A stretch of 10,261 bases of DNA from Patescibacteria group bacterium (lineage in GTDB: Bacteria > Patescibacteriota > Microgenomatia > Daviesbacterales > UBA10151). The stretch's first letter is position 1; the number at the start of each line of letters is the position of its first letter. This document shows positions 1-10,191 of this stretch, piece by piece. A program made the translations under genes and the position numbers. Location: contig JAHIUE010000098.1 in the NCBI GenBank assembly GCA_018817205.1, positions 1-10,261 on the forward strand, read 5' to 3'. The notes beneath the pieces were generated by a model. The model had not been told where the DNA came from. It saw only the letters and a list, made by a program, of their open reading frames with translations, and made no database searches.

Positions 1-966
1 ATTTTTTAAATCCATAGGATGAAGTTTTTTATCCGCATAATCTTTTTCCAGATCCGCATAATTGGTATAAGTTATATCTCCCCCGAATTTTGAATCCCTC
101 TTAATTTCCAATTTAGAATTTTCCTCATAAAAAATTAAATACTTGCTCCAGTCCAAGATCGGGTTATAGTCTACTTCCCCTTCCGGGCAAAAGGCATTGC
201 TAACTTTTCTTTTAATATCCTCCGGGCTATCGGTAATAAATACGGCGCTGTCGGGTTTAGACTTGCTCATTTTCATATCCGCTTTATTAGGGGGAAAGAC
301 ATCCGGTTTGGAAAGTCCCAGAATTAAATGATGATGAATTGTCACCGGTTTCGGCTCACTTAAATTCTTGGCTGCTTCTCTTGCCACCACATGTACGTTT
401 CTCTGATCTGTTCCGGCGTGAGCAATATTTATTCCCATTTGGAAAATATCCGCAGCCTGCATGGCGGGATAAAAAAGGGTGGCTACCTCGGAGGAGTCTC
501 CTGCCAGTCTTCCCATGATGTCGGTAGAGCGTATCATCCGTGAAATTGTTGTTGCTTTGGCAACGGCAATGACTTTTGGCCAATAGGATTTATCGTAAAG
601 CTCGCTCCCCAAAATAAATTTTAGATCCCCGGAATCTCCGCCAACACAAATATAAGCAGCTTTCATTGCTTCCTTAAAATAATCACGGGCGATTTTGGTA
701 GCTGTTTTCAGTTTGCCGTCCAGTTTGTTATTTATCCATGAATGCCAGTCTGCCAGAAAAATGGTTGTTTCAACCCCTGCATCATGTACTTCTTTTACTT
801 TTTGCATGACTGCCAAACCCTGACCCAAATGTACCTGGCCGGAGATCTCAAAACCGATATAATGTTTTAGCGGTTTTCCAGATTCAATTAGAGTTTTTAA
901 TTCTTCTTCGGTTAGAGTTTCTTCCAGATTGCGGGTAATCAACTTAAATTTTTCATCTGCTGTCAT
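1..966 (-). CDS. tyrS: Tyrosyl-tRNA synthetase, archaeal type, 3' end cut by window edge
   Basis: The enzyme charges tRNA-Tyr with tyrosine in the cytoplasm. From the ATG at 966 the frame is open for 322 codons to the left edge. Class I features are visible. A tyrosine-pocket start YIGFE lies at 36-40. The HIGH-type motif reads HLGQ at 46-49. The tyrosine-specificity motif YPAMQAAD is at 166-173, with the Tyr/Gln/Asp spacing of archaeal TyrRS. GTDQR is at 185-189 and KMSKS at 232-236. The C-terminal part (FGGD near 294-297, HPMDLKN at the edge) also follows archaeal and eukaryotic TyrRS. From memory, the segments WHSWINNKL and YWPKV...IMGR look most like crenarchaeal enzymes of about 360 residues, so perhaps 30-40 residues are missing. 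The bacterial S4-domain TyrRS pattern is not seen. The second His of HIGH is Gln. There is no Shine-Dalgarno sequence; a perfect -10 box lies 6 bases before the start. Confidence 0.93.
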   Translation of the reverse strand, partial: MTADEKFKLITRNLEETLTEEELKTLIESGKPLKHYIGFEISGQVHLGQGLAVMQKVKEVHDAGVETTIFLADWHSWINNKLDGKLKTATKIARDYFKEAMKAAYICVGGDSGDLKFILGSELYDKSYWPKVIAVAKATTISRMIRSTDIMGRLAGDSSEVATLFYPAMQAADIFQMGINIAHAGTDQRNVHVVAREAAKNLSEPKPVTIHHHLILGLSKPDVFPPNKADMKMSKSKPDSAVFITDSPEDIKRKVSNAFCPEGEVDYNPILDWSKYLIFYEENSKLEIKRDSKFGGDITYTNYADLEKDYADKKLHPMDLKN

Positions 967-972
967 AATTAG

Positions 973-978
973 ATTATA
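973..978 (-). promoter_or_regulatory. -10 box of tyrS promoter, leaderless
   Basis: On the minus strand this reads TATAAT, a perfect -10 box, and only 6 bases separate it from the tyrS ATG at 966. Transcription would start at or within a base or two of the start codon, so the mRNA would be leaderless. No convincing -35 box lies 16-18 bases upstream. The box is seen; its use is inferred. Confidence 0.55.
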
Positions 979-990
979 CACTACCTTCTA

Positions 991-1019
991 TTGTGGTAAT
1001 ATTTAGCATAATATTATAA
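991..1019 (+). promoter_or_regulatory. Possible promoter of the 522-residue membrane protein gene
   Basis: The stretch before the ATG at 1023 is very AT-rich. It holds TTGTGG (991-996) and several overlapping -10-like hexamers: TAATAT at 1009-1014, TATTAT at 1012-1017 and TTATAA at 1014-1019. No combination has both good spacing and room for a leader, so any of them would give a leaderless or nearly leaderless mRNA. No Shine-Dalgarno sequence is present. Confidence 0.3.
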
Positions 1020-1022
1020 ATC

Positions 1023-2591
1023 ATGAAAACATTAAATAATTTATCAAGCGTTCTTATTGCCGCATACGATAAGGATTCCATTCCCAATCATGACAAGACT
1101 ATTTCCGTTAACCCCGTGGTTGCCGAACTTGCCACCTGGTATGAGAAATTCCGTACAGCCATGGATTACCGTGAGGATGAAGTAATCTTGCGTTCTACTA
1201 TTGAAAGAATCCTCAAAAGAAGGCTAATTTTAGGAGGTAATGGTCAAAGCGTGGCCACGCCGCTTATCCGCGAACTTCTCTGGGCGCGTTATTTTCCCGA
1301 TTCGACCATTGCCGAGTTTCAAGTAAGTAAAGTGGCAAAGGCAATAGATTTATATCTTGAGCTTGAAGATAGAATAAATAAAAAACATGCCATAAATAAA
1401 GGCTTAGTTGGTGAATGGATGCTGCATCTTTTATCTTCCGAGATCGAACACATTCTCGTACCTAATGATCCAAAAGATATGATGAGCAATTTCATGTTTG
1501 GGATTTTCAAAGAGAGGATAATTATTTTGGATGATAGCGACCAAACACGCGACATCCAGGTGTTTATTGCCATCAGGCGCGCTTTTGCCAATGATGATCC
1601 GGCATTTTTGCGCTATCATTTGTTTAAGCAATATTTCGGTTCTCCATCGGAGGATAATCTGGAAAAGATTGCGGATAATTTTCCTCATTGCCATAAAGAG
1701 ATAGAAAAACAATTTAAGCACCCTGCCAAAGATAAAATCTATTCCTATATAAAAAACCAGACAATCCCCTTTTTAATTTTAAATGATGTTTTAAGGAAAC
1801 ACCGCGGTAAAGTCTCTTCCCTTATTTCGGATGAAGAGTTTTTATCCTCCGAGATTCTTTCGGCATGCAGTGTGCGTTATAAGGCTATAAACACCAAAGT
1901 TAAAAGAGCGATAATTCGAAGTGTAATATTCATATTTTTTACCAAAGCCCTTTTTGCTTTGTTTGTGGAGGGTACCTTTGAGAGGTTTTTGTACGGGCAG
2001 ATAATCTGGCCCTCCATTGTTTTAAATACCCTAACTCCGCCGGTGTTGATGGTTATGGTAGGATTACTGATCCAAACGCCCAGCCGCGACAATTCGTTTA
2101 AAATCTTAAAGAAAATCAATACTATTTTGTATGATGATTCACCGGATTTGGATACTCCCCTTCTGGTTAAGAAAAGAGGCGGCAAGACCGGGCCGGTGCT
2201 TTGGAGTATATTTATTTTGCTTTGGTTGATAACTTTTGCCTTAAGTTTGGGGGCGGTGGTGTTTATTTTGAGCAAACTGGGGATGAATCCCTTATCTCAA
2301 GGCGTGTTTATCTTTTTCCTGGCAATAGTTTCTTTTATATCATTTCGGATAAACAGGACAGCACATATGTATATTGTAAAAGATAAAAAAGATAACTTCG
2401 GCTCTTTAATTTTTGACTTTTTCTTTTTGCCTTTTATTCAAATAGGAAGAAGATTGACAATGACTATTACCCAGCTGAATATTATCCTTTTTATATTTGA
2501 TTTTATTATTGAAACCCCGTTTAAAGGCATTTTTGCCTTCTTTGAACAATGGTTTTCCTTCCTCCGCACCCAGCGCGAAAAACTAGACTAA
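1023..2591 (+). CDS. Unrecognised 522-residue protein: soluble N-terminal half, multi-pass membrane C-terminal half
   Basis: I do not recognise a named family. Residues 1-290 are soluble-looking, mostly helical and charged, with a basic patch near 60-68 (ERILKRR). No nucleotide-binding or catalytic signature is visible. Residues from about 296 are strongly hydrophobic. Likely membrane segments lie at about 296-316, 329-351, 391-417, 427-442 and 485-508, with a weaker one near 463-475. A charged loop (352-390) separates the second and third segments. There is no N-terminal signal peptide, so the soluble half probably lies in the cytoplasm. The start is the only ATG near the divergent promoter region and has no Shine-Dalgarno sequence. 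The end overlaps the convergent sigma-factor gene by 9 bases. Its steady amino-acid composition over 522 codons makes it a real gene; its function is unknown. Confidence 0.85.
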   Translation: MKTLNNLSSVLIAAYDKDSIPNHDKTISVNPVVAELATWYEKFRTAMDYREDEVILRSTIERILKRRLILGGNGQSVATPLIRELLWARYFPDSTIAEFQVSKVAKAIDLYLELEDRINKKHAINKGLVGEWMLHLLSSEIEHILVPNDPKDMMSNFMFGIFKERIIILDDSDQTRDIQVFIAIRRAFANDDPAFLRYHLFKQYFGSPSEDNLEKIADNFPHCHKEIEKQFKHPAKDKIYSYIKNQTIPFLILNDVLRKHRGKVSSLISDEEFLSSEILSACSVRYKAINTKVKRAIIRSVIFIFFTKALFALFVEGTFERFLYGQIIWPSIVLNTLTPPVLMVMVGLLIQTPSRDNSFKILKKINTILYDDSPDLDTPLLVKKRGGKTGPVLWSIFILLWLITFALSLGAVVFILSKLGMNPLSQGVFIFFLAIVSFISFRINRTAHMYIVKDKKDNFGSLIFDFFFLPFIQIGRRLTMTITQLNIILFIFDFIIETPFKGIFAFFEQWFSFLRTQREKLD

Positions 2592-3701
2592 ATATGGTCT
2601 TAATTCCCTTGAACGGGTAGGATGACGCAATTTTCTTAGAGCTTTCTTTTCAATCTGGCGGATTCGCTCACGGGTAACATGAAGTTCTCTCCCAATCTCT
2701 TCCAGTGTACGTTGTCTTCTGTCTCCTAAGCCGAATCTTAGTGTTAATACTAATTGTTCCTTCTCTGAGAGACAAGCCATCGTCTTTCGAATCATCTCTC
2801 CAAGCTCATTATGGTTTATTTGCTCTTCCAAAGTGGGTGTTCCGGTATCCTCCAGTATATCTCCAAGAGGATCTCCGTCCTCAATGCATGGTTTATTTAA
2901 AGAAACAGGTTGCGTGAGATTACGATAAGCTGATAATTGATCTTTAATTACAGGATCTGGTTCACTGCCTTCCTGTGTTGAACGATCTAGCTCTCGTTTT
3001 CCCCTGATCACTTCTTCTTGCCAATGAACAGGGATACGAATTAATAAACTTTCATTCATTTCTCCCCGTTTCATAAGCTGCTTTAGACACCAAACAGCAT
3101 AAGTGGAAAATTTAAATCCCAAGCGAAAATCATATCTTGCTGCTGCTTGCATTAGTCCATCTTCTGCCCAGGCTTGAAGATCTACATAAGGAAGCCCGGT
3201 ATTTTTAGCTTGTTTCTTAGCCCGTGATACCGCTAGTTTTAAATTACCCTCGGATAATCTTTTCCAGGCTAACTCCCCTGCTCTCGCAAGCTCTATTTGA
3301 CGATCGATCAAAGGTTGTATTTGATTATCATTTGATAACTTACCTTTAAGCCATATACTGTGTTTTCTGGTAATTCTCATTAATTCTCTATCTTTCTGAC
3401 GTCTATATTCCTTTTTATATTCATTCCTCACTAGGCTATCTCTGCTCTGGTTAATACCGGAGTTGGATACGGAAAGAAGAAATTTTGCAGGATTTACCTC
3501 TAATATATTTTTTATTTGCATTTGTTGATCAGGGTTAGTAAAAGGCGATTGTTTAATTCGAGTTAATGCTCTAAGGGCTAATTTTCCAACAAAAATACGC
3601 GCACCTAATTTTCTATTGTCTGCTTGCGGAATAGCTTTATTGGTGATTTCGGTTTTATAAAGTTGTTCGCAAACTACCGGGCCAGTTTTTTCTATACTCA
3701 T
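2583..3701 (-). CDS. RNA polymerase sigma-70 family factor, divergent region 2
   Basis: This is a sigma subunit that directs RNA polymerase to promoters. Residues 142-215 correspond to regions 1.2-2.4: a core-binding helix near 172-190 (LQAWAEDGLMQAAARYDF), then FSTYAVWCLKQ at 198-208. A shortened region 3 runs to about 265. A sigma-finger-like stretch (VSLNKP...DPLGDILEDTGTP) lies at 266-289. Region 4 fills 292-369 and includes the -35 helix VTRERIRQIEKKALRKLRHP at 342-361, almost identical to RpoD. The first 140 residues are basic, match nothing I know, and replace region 1.1. Compared with E. coli RpoD, W434 is Cys205 and T440 is Lys211, while Y430, W433 and Q437 equivalents remain. It could be the primary sigma of a divergent lineage or a group 2 alternative. 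It is transcribed away from the ATP synthase operon, from a near-consensus promoter. Confidence 0.92.
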   Translation of the reverse strand: MSIEKTGPVVCEQLYKTEITNKAIPQADNRKLGARIFVGKLALRALTRIKQSPFTNPDQQMQIKNILEVNPAKFLLSVSNSGINQSRDSLVRNEYKKEYRRQKDRELMRITRKHSIWLKGKLSNDNQIQPLIDRQIELARAGELAWKRLSEGNLKLAVSRAKKQAKNTGLPYVDLQAWAEDGLMQAAARYDFRLGFKFSTYAVWCLKQLMKRGEMNESLLIRIPVHWQEEVIRGKRELDRSTQEGSEPDPVIKDQLSAYRNLTQPVSLNKPCIEDGDPLGDILEDTGTPTLEEQINHNELGEMIRKTMACLSEKEQLVLTLRFGLGDRRQRTLEEIGRELHVTRERIRQIEKKALRKLRHPTRSRELRPYLV

Positions 3702-3723
3702 AATTTGGAAAATACAGAATATA

Positions 3724-3752
3724 ATTATAGGTTAGATTAAAACCAATGTCAA
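3724..3752 (-). promoter_or_regulatory. Consensus sigma-70 promoter of the sigma-factor gene
   Basis: On the minus strand, TTGACA (3752-3747) and TATAAT (3729-3724) are separated by exactly 17 bases. Both boxes and the spacing are perfect consensus. A run of T precedes the -35 box. The expected start is near 3717, giving a leader of about 16 bases with no Shine-Dalgarno sequence before the ATG at 3701. Confidence 0.85.
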
Positions 3753-3764
3753 CCAAAAAACATA

Positions 3765-3794
3765 TTGACTGCTTTTGTCTATCTCTTGTAAAAT
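3765..3794 (+). promoter_or_regulatory. Promoter of the ATP synthase operon
   Basis: TTGACT (3765-3770) and TAAAAT (3789-3794) are separated by 18 bases, a good sigma-70-type promoter. The expected start is near 3801, about 20 bases before the atpB ATG. Its -35 box lies 12 bases from the -35 box of the opposing sigma-gene promoter. No other promoter-like signal is evident before atpB. Confidence 0.65.
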
Positions 3795-3815
3795 AATCGA
3801 TTAAGCTCGATAATT
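3792..3815 (+). repeat. Imperfect inverted repeat in the atp operon leader
   Basis: The arms at 3792-3800 and 3807-3815 pair over 9 positions with one A-A mismatch and a 6-base loop (TTAAGC). The core is ATCGA/TCGAT. It spans the -10 region, the predicted start site and the leader, so it could be an operator or a leader hairpin. It is AT-rich and could be chance. Confidence 0.35.
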
Positions 3816-3820
3816 AAATT

Positions 3821-4537
3821 ATGCATGAGATTGTTCTGAAACCGGAAATTTTGGGGTATTTTAAAAGTTTGCCTATTACAAACACTCTTCTTGTTGGCTG
3901 GATAACGATAATAGTTTTAGCCCTATTCTCGTTTGTAGCAACCAGAAAAGTCTCCCTTATCCCTTCCGGACTGCAAAATTTATTTGAACTGGTTATAGAT
4001 TTTGGATACGGTACAGTTGAGGAGCTTTCCGGAGAAAAAAGAGCCAAGGTTTTTTTTCCGATTGTCATGACTTTTTTCCTGTTTATACTGGTTTCAAACT
4101 GGATGGGGCTTCTTCCCGGTTTTTCTACAATTACTTTTGAACATCAGCCGCTTCTTAGGTCCATGAATTCGGATTTAAATATGACTTTGGCGCTTGCCTT
4201 AATTTCCGCCTTTTTAACACATACTTTTGCCATCCACTACCTTGGAATACTGGATTACCTTAAAAAATGGTTTTCCTTAAACCCGATTTTTTTGTTTGTC
4301 GGGTTTATGGAGATAGTTGGAGAATTTACAAAAATAGTATCACTTTCTTTCCGGCTTTTTGGTAATATATTCGCGGGTGAGGTGGCGCTTCTTACAATCG
4401 CATCAATTTTTGCCTTTGTCATACCTCTCCCTTTTTATTTCCTGGAGATTATAGTAGGATTTGTACAGGCGGCAGTTTTTATGATGTTAACACTTGTTTT
4501 TATGGTGTTATTGTCGCGAAAACATGAGGCCCATTAA
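3821..4537 (+). CDS. atpB: F-type ATP synthase subunit a
   Basis: Subunit a forms the two half-channels of the Fo motor in the cytoplasmic membrane and works against the c-ring. The 238 residues are mostly hydrophobic, with segments near 22-42, 78-99, 120-142, 154-168 and 188-231. The signature SLSFRLFGNIFAGE (174-187) carries the essential arginine, Arg178, equivalent to E. coli Arg210, and Glu187, equivalent to Glu219. The last helix has the conserved Gln216 in FVQAAVFMMLTLVF. The motif NWMGLLPG (93-100) is also typical. Length is usual for the short bacterial form, with no long periplasmic N-terminus. It is the first gene of the operon, starting about 20 bases after the predicted transcription start without a Shine-Dalgarno sequence. 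No atpI precedes it. Confidence 0.97.
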   Translation: MHEIVLKPEILGYFKSLPITNTLLVGWITIIVLALFSFVATRKVSLIPSGLQNLFELVIDFGYGTVEELSGEKRAKVFFPIVMTFFLFILVSNWMGLLPGFSTITFEHQPLLRSMNSDLNMTLALALISAFLTHTFAIHYLGILDYLKKWFSLNPIFLFVGFMEIVGEFTKIVSLSFRLFGNIFAGEVALLTIASIFAFVIPLPFYFLEIIVGFVQAAVFMMLTLVFMVLLSRKHEAH

Positions 4538-4785
<248 letters not shown>

Positions 4786-4786
<1 letters not shown>

Positions 4787-5280
4787 TGGATATTCTAAAT
4801 CAGTTTGGAGTTCAGCCAATACTTTTGGCCGCACAGGTGGTCAATTTTTTGATACTGCTTTTTATCTTAAAAAGGTTTATGTATAAGCCACTGCTTAAGG
4901 TATTGGAAGAGCGCAAAAGGAAAATTGCAGATGGTTTAAAAAACGCGGAGGAAATTGAGAGGAAACTAATAGAAACTAATGAAAAAATGGATTTGATGAT
5001 TACCAAGGCATCCAGCGAGGCGCAAAAAATCAGGGATGAATCAAGAAAAGAAGCAGCAGTTTTTATAGAGGAGACAAAATCCAAGGGAGAAAAAATCGCG
5101 GCAGATATTATTAAAAAGGGAGGAGAGAGCTTAAAGTTGGAAAAGGAAAAGATGGAAGTGGAAATCAGATCCAGCCTTTCCGAACTGGTAATGGTTGCCC
5201 TTCAGAAGGTTACCGGCAAAACACTTTCTAAAAAAGACGAAAAAGAGATGATAGAAAAGGAGATCAAGAAGCTTTCTTAA
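4786..5280 (+). CDS. atpF: F-type ATP synthase subunit b
   Basis: Subunit b is the peripheral stalk that holds F1 against rotation. It has one N-terminal membrane segment (about 11-30) followed by YKPLLKVLEERKRKI, the usual junction of this family. A long charged helix follows (about 40-130, rich in Glu, Lys and Ala), which should form the dimeric coiled coil. The C-terminal part (131-164) would contact delta. The length of 164 residues is normal. The start codon shares one base with the atpE stop (TAATG), and there is no separate Shine-Dalgarno sequence, so translation is probably coupled to atpE. There is a single b gene and no b' copy, so a homodimer is expected. Confidence 0.95.
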
Positions 5281-5285
5281 AATTT

Positions 5286-5696
5286 ATGAAAAAGAATAAA
5301 CAATTACAGCATATGGTAAAAAAATTGGTAAGTATAAGTTTTAAAGACGAAAAAATCGTTGAAAGCCAAGTTGTAAGATCAATTAGGCTGTTAAAATCAT
5401 TGCCCAAGTCTGAAGCGATACAAGCCTTACAGGAATACTTGAAAGGGATTAAAAGGCAAGAAAGGGAGCATACTTTGGTTATAGAAACCGCTACTCCCCT
5501 TTCCTCTAAACAGATTAAAAAGGCCAAAGAAATAATAGAGAAGAAAGTTAGAATATTCAAAGTTAAAGTTTGCATTAATCCCGAAATACTTGGCGGTTTT
5601 AAACTTACTGTGGGTGATAACATCTGGGATGGTTCTCTCTTGGGCAGTATTTATCAAATAAAGGAGGTAGTCTCACATGGCGGATCTGGTGAATAA
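5286..5696 (+). CDS. atpH: F-type ATP synthase subunit delta, short N-terminal domain
   Basis: Delta joins the top of F1 (alpha N-termini) to the b stalk. The C-terminal half is diagnostic: [13 protein letters not shown] (64-76), then [20 protein letters not shown] (95-114) and DGSLLGSI (115-122), matching the usual INPE-x-x-GG...DGS...G pattern. The protein has 136 residues against about 175-180 for the family. The loss is in the N-terminal six-helix domain, of which only about 60 residues remain. No frame-shifted continuation upstream is apparent, because atpF ends only 5 bases before it, so this is a compact natural form rather than a broken gene. The start has no Shine-Dalgarno sequence. 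The 3' end overlaps atpA by 20 bases and carries the atpA ribosome binding site. Confidence 0.92.
   Translation: MKKNKQLQHMVKKLVSISFKDEKIVESQVVRSIRLLKSLPKSEAIQALQEYLKGIKRQEREHTLVIETATPLSSKQIKKAKEIIEKKVRIFKVKVCINPEILGGFKLTVGDNIWDGSLLGSIYQIKEVVSHGGSGE
5661..5668 (+). promoter_or_regulatory. Shine-Dalgarno sequence of atpA
   Basis: AAGGAGGT lies 8 bases before the atpA ATG at 5677, inside the coding sequence of atpH. It is the longest anti-16S complement in the window. It fixes the alpha start and allows initiation independent of delta translation. Confidence 0.9.
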
Positions 5697-7171
5697 GATC
5701 GAAAAAGAAATTAAAGACTTGAAACTCTCTGCCCAAAGGCAAAATAGCGGCATTGTTACCGAGATTGGCGACGGTGTGGCAAAAATAGAAGGACTGTCCG
5801 ATGTACAGTACTCCGAGTTAATTGATTTTGGTCCTTCGACAGGCTCAGGACGAGTCCAAGGACTCGTTTTGAATTTGGAGCAATACTCTGTTGGGGCCGT
5901 TATTTTCGGCGATTTTACAAAAGTAAAAGAAGGAGACAAAGTTAAAACCACAGGGAAAATTCTGCAAGTTCCTGTCGGGGAAGGTTTGGTTGGTCGGGTA
6001 GTTGATGCTTTAGGGTTTCCAATTGACGGCAAAGGAGCGATAAAAGCAAAAGACCGCTACCCGGTAGAGAAAATTGCTCCCGGAGTTATTAGCAGACAGA
6101 GCGTTAATACGCCTTTGCAGACAGGAATAAAAGCGATTGATGCCATGATTCCAATTGGTAGAGGGCAGAGAGAACTGATCATTGGAGATCGTGGAACCGG
6201 AAAAACAACAATTGCCGTAGATACGATTATTAACCAGCATGATGTGATTTGTATTTATGTGGCAATTGGCCAGAAGACTTCCAAGATTGCCCAGCTGGTT
6301 GCCAAGCTTGAAAGTTTGGGGGCAATGGAGCACACGATTATAGTGGCCGCATCTGCCGCTGATTCTGTGACTATGCAGTATCTGGCACCATACGCCGGTT
6401 GTGCCATGGGAGAATATTTTATGGACCAAGGGAAGGATGCGCTGATTATTTATGATGATTTATCCAAACACGCCTGGGCATACAGGCAAATGTCGCTTTT
6501 GCTCCGCCGTCCTTCCGGCCGCGAAGCATATCCCGGGGATGTGTTTTACCTGCATTCAAGATTACTCGAGAGGGCGGCCAAACTTAATAAGGATTTTGGC
6601 GGAGGGTCGCTGACTGCTTTGCCGATTATAGAAACTCAAGCCAATGATGTTTCGGCATACATTCCCACCAATGTTATTTCAATTACCGACGGACAAATAT
6701 ATCTGGAGTCGGATTTGTTTTTTGCCGGTTTCAGGCCGGCTTTGAACGTGGGGATTTCCGTTTCCCGGGTAGGCGGAGCGGCTCAGACAAAGGTGATGAA
6801 ATCCGTTGCCGGAAAATTAAGGCTGGATTTGGCTCAATTTAGGGCTTTGCAGGCTTTTGCCCAGTTTTCCTCGGATTTGGATCCCCAGACACGCGCGCAA
6901 ATTGAAAAGGGAAAAAGAATCACGGAAATTTTAAAGCAATCTCCTTTCTCTCCTGTGCCGCTTGAAGAACAGGTAATATCGCTTTGGGCAGTAACCAATG
7001 GGTATTTGGATGAAATTGAAGTGGAAAAGATCCGCGATTTCGAACAAAAATACATTGCCCATCTGAAACTGCGTGAGAAAAAATTACTTTCCGAAATTGC
7101 TTCTAAAAAAGAATTGGATGAAAAAATGCTCAAAGAACTTGAAAAAATAACAAAAGAATTTGTAAAAATAT

Positions 7172-7185
<14 letters not shown>
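5677..7185 (+). CDS. atpA: F-type ATP synthase subunit alpha
   Basis: Alpha is the non-catalytic nucleotide-binding subunit of the F1 hexamer. In the 502 residues, the N-terminal helix (1-22) should bind delta, and the beta-barrel crown runs about 23-95. The P-loop GDRGTGKT is at 170-177, and [10 protein letters not shown] at 255-264 is the Walker B region. The arginine finger is Arg364 in [11 protein letters not shown] (360-370). The helical C-terminus follows (about 380-502). The length is normal. The usual P-loop is GDRQTGKT; here the Gln position is Gly173. [10 protein letters not shown] loop (52-60) makes the crown about 5 residues longer than in E. coli alpha and is encoded by a palindromic element. 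The gene overlaps atpH by 20 bases and atpG by 14 bases. Confidence 0.97.
5831..5867 (+). repeat. Palindromic repeat element inside atpA
   Basis: ACGAGTCC (5850-5857) and GGACTCGT (5860-5867) are perfect 8-base arms around AA. GTCCTT at 5831-5836 can instead pair with AAGGAC at 5858-5863, and GTCCT (5831-5835) with AGGAC (5847-5851), so several folds compete. The left part, CTTCGACAGGCTCAGGAC, resembles short interspersed palindromic elements I recall from many environmental bacterial genomes. It is GC-richer than its surroundings, in frame, and encodes alpha residues 52-64. Confidence 0.75.
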
Positions 7186-10060
<2,875 letters not shown>

Positions 10061-10070
10061 AGAGGTTCGT

Positions 10071-10079
10071 ATTATACCA
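10071..10079 (-). promoter_or_regulatory. Extended -10 promoter of the 196-residue gene
   Basis: On the minus strand this reads TGGTATAAT, an extended -10 element (TGn-TATAAT). It ends 10 bases before the ATG at 10060, so the mRNA would have a leader of only a few bases. No good -35 box is seen at 17 bases spacing, which is acceptable for extended -10 promoters. Confidence 0.55.
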
Positions 10080-10167
10080 AATATAATCCGATAGTGATTA
10101 TCTTATAGATACTCGGAGTTTGCATTTTTGGCAGGAAAATTTCAAGAGGTTATATTTAGGTTTATCT

Positions 10168-10178
10168 CGCCAAAGGCG
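10168..10178. repeat. Small GC-rich hairpin CGCC-AAA-GGCG
   Basis: A 4-base stem with a 3-base loop lies in AT-rich DNA, with weak outer pairing (GTTTA before, TAAAC after). It is 14 bases past the stop of the right-edge toxin-like gene. It could be a weak transcript end for that gene, or a copy of a short interspersed repeat. No T-run is present on either strand, so a true terminator is doubtful. The rest of 10080-10191 shows nothing clear. Confidence 0.35.
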
Positions 10179-10191
10179 GATCAAGGTAAAC

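Noticed and set aside
1877..2275. A 132-codon open frame on the minus strand inside the membrane protein gene
   Set aside because: It is the antisense of hydrophobic codons of a convincing gene. It shows no family signature and has no start signals.
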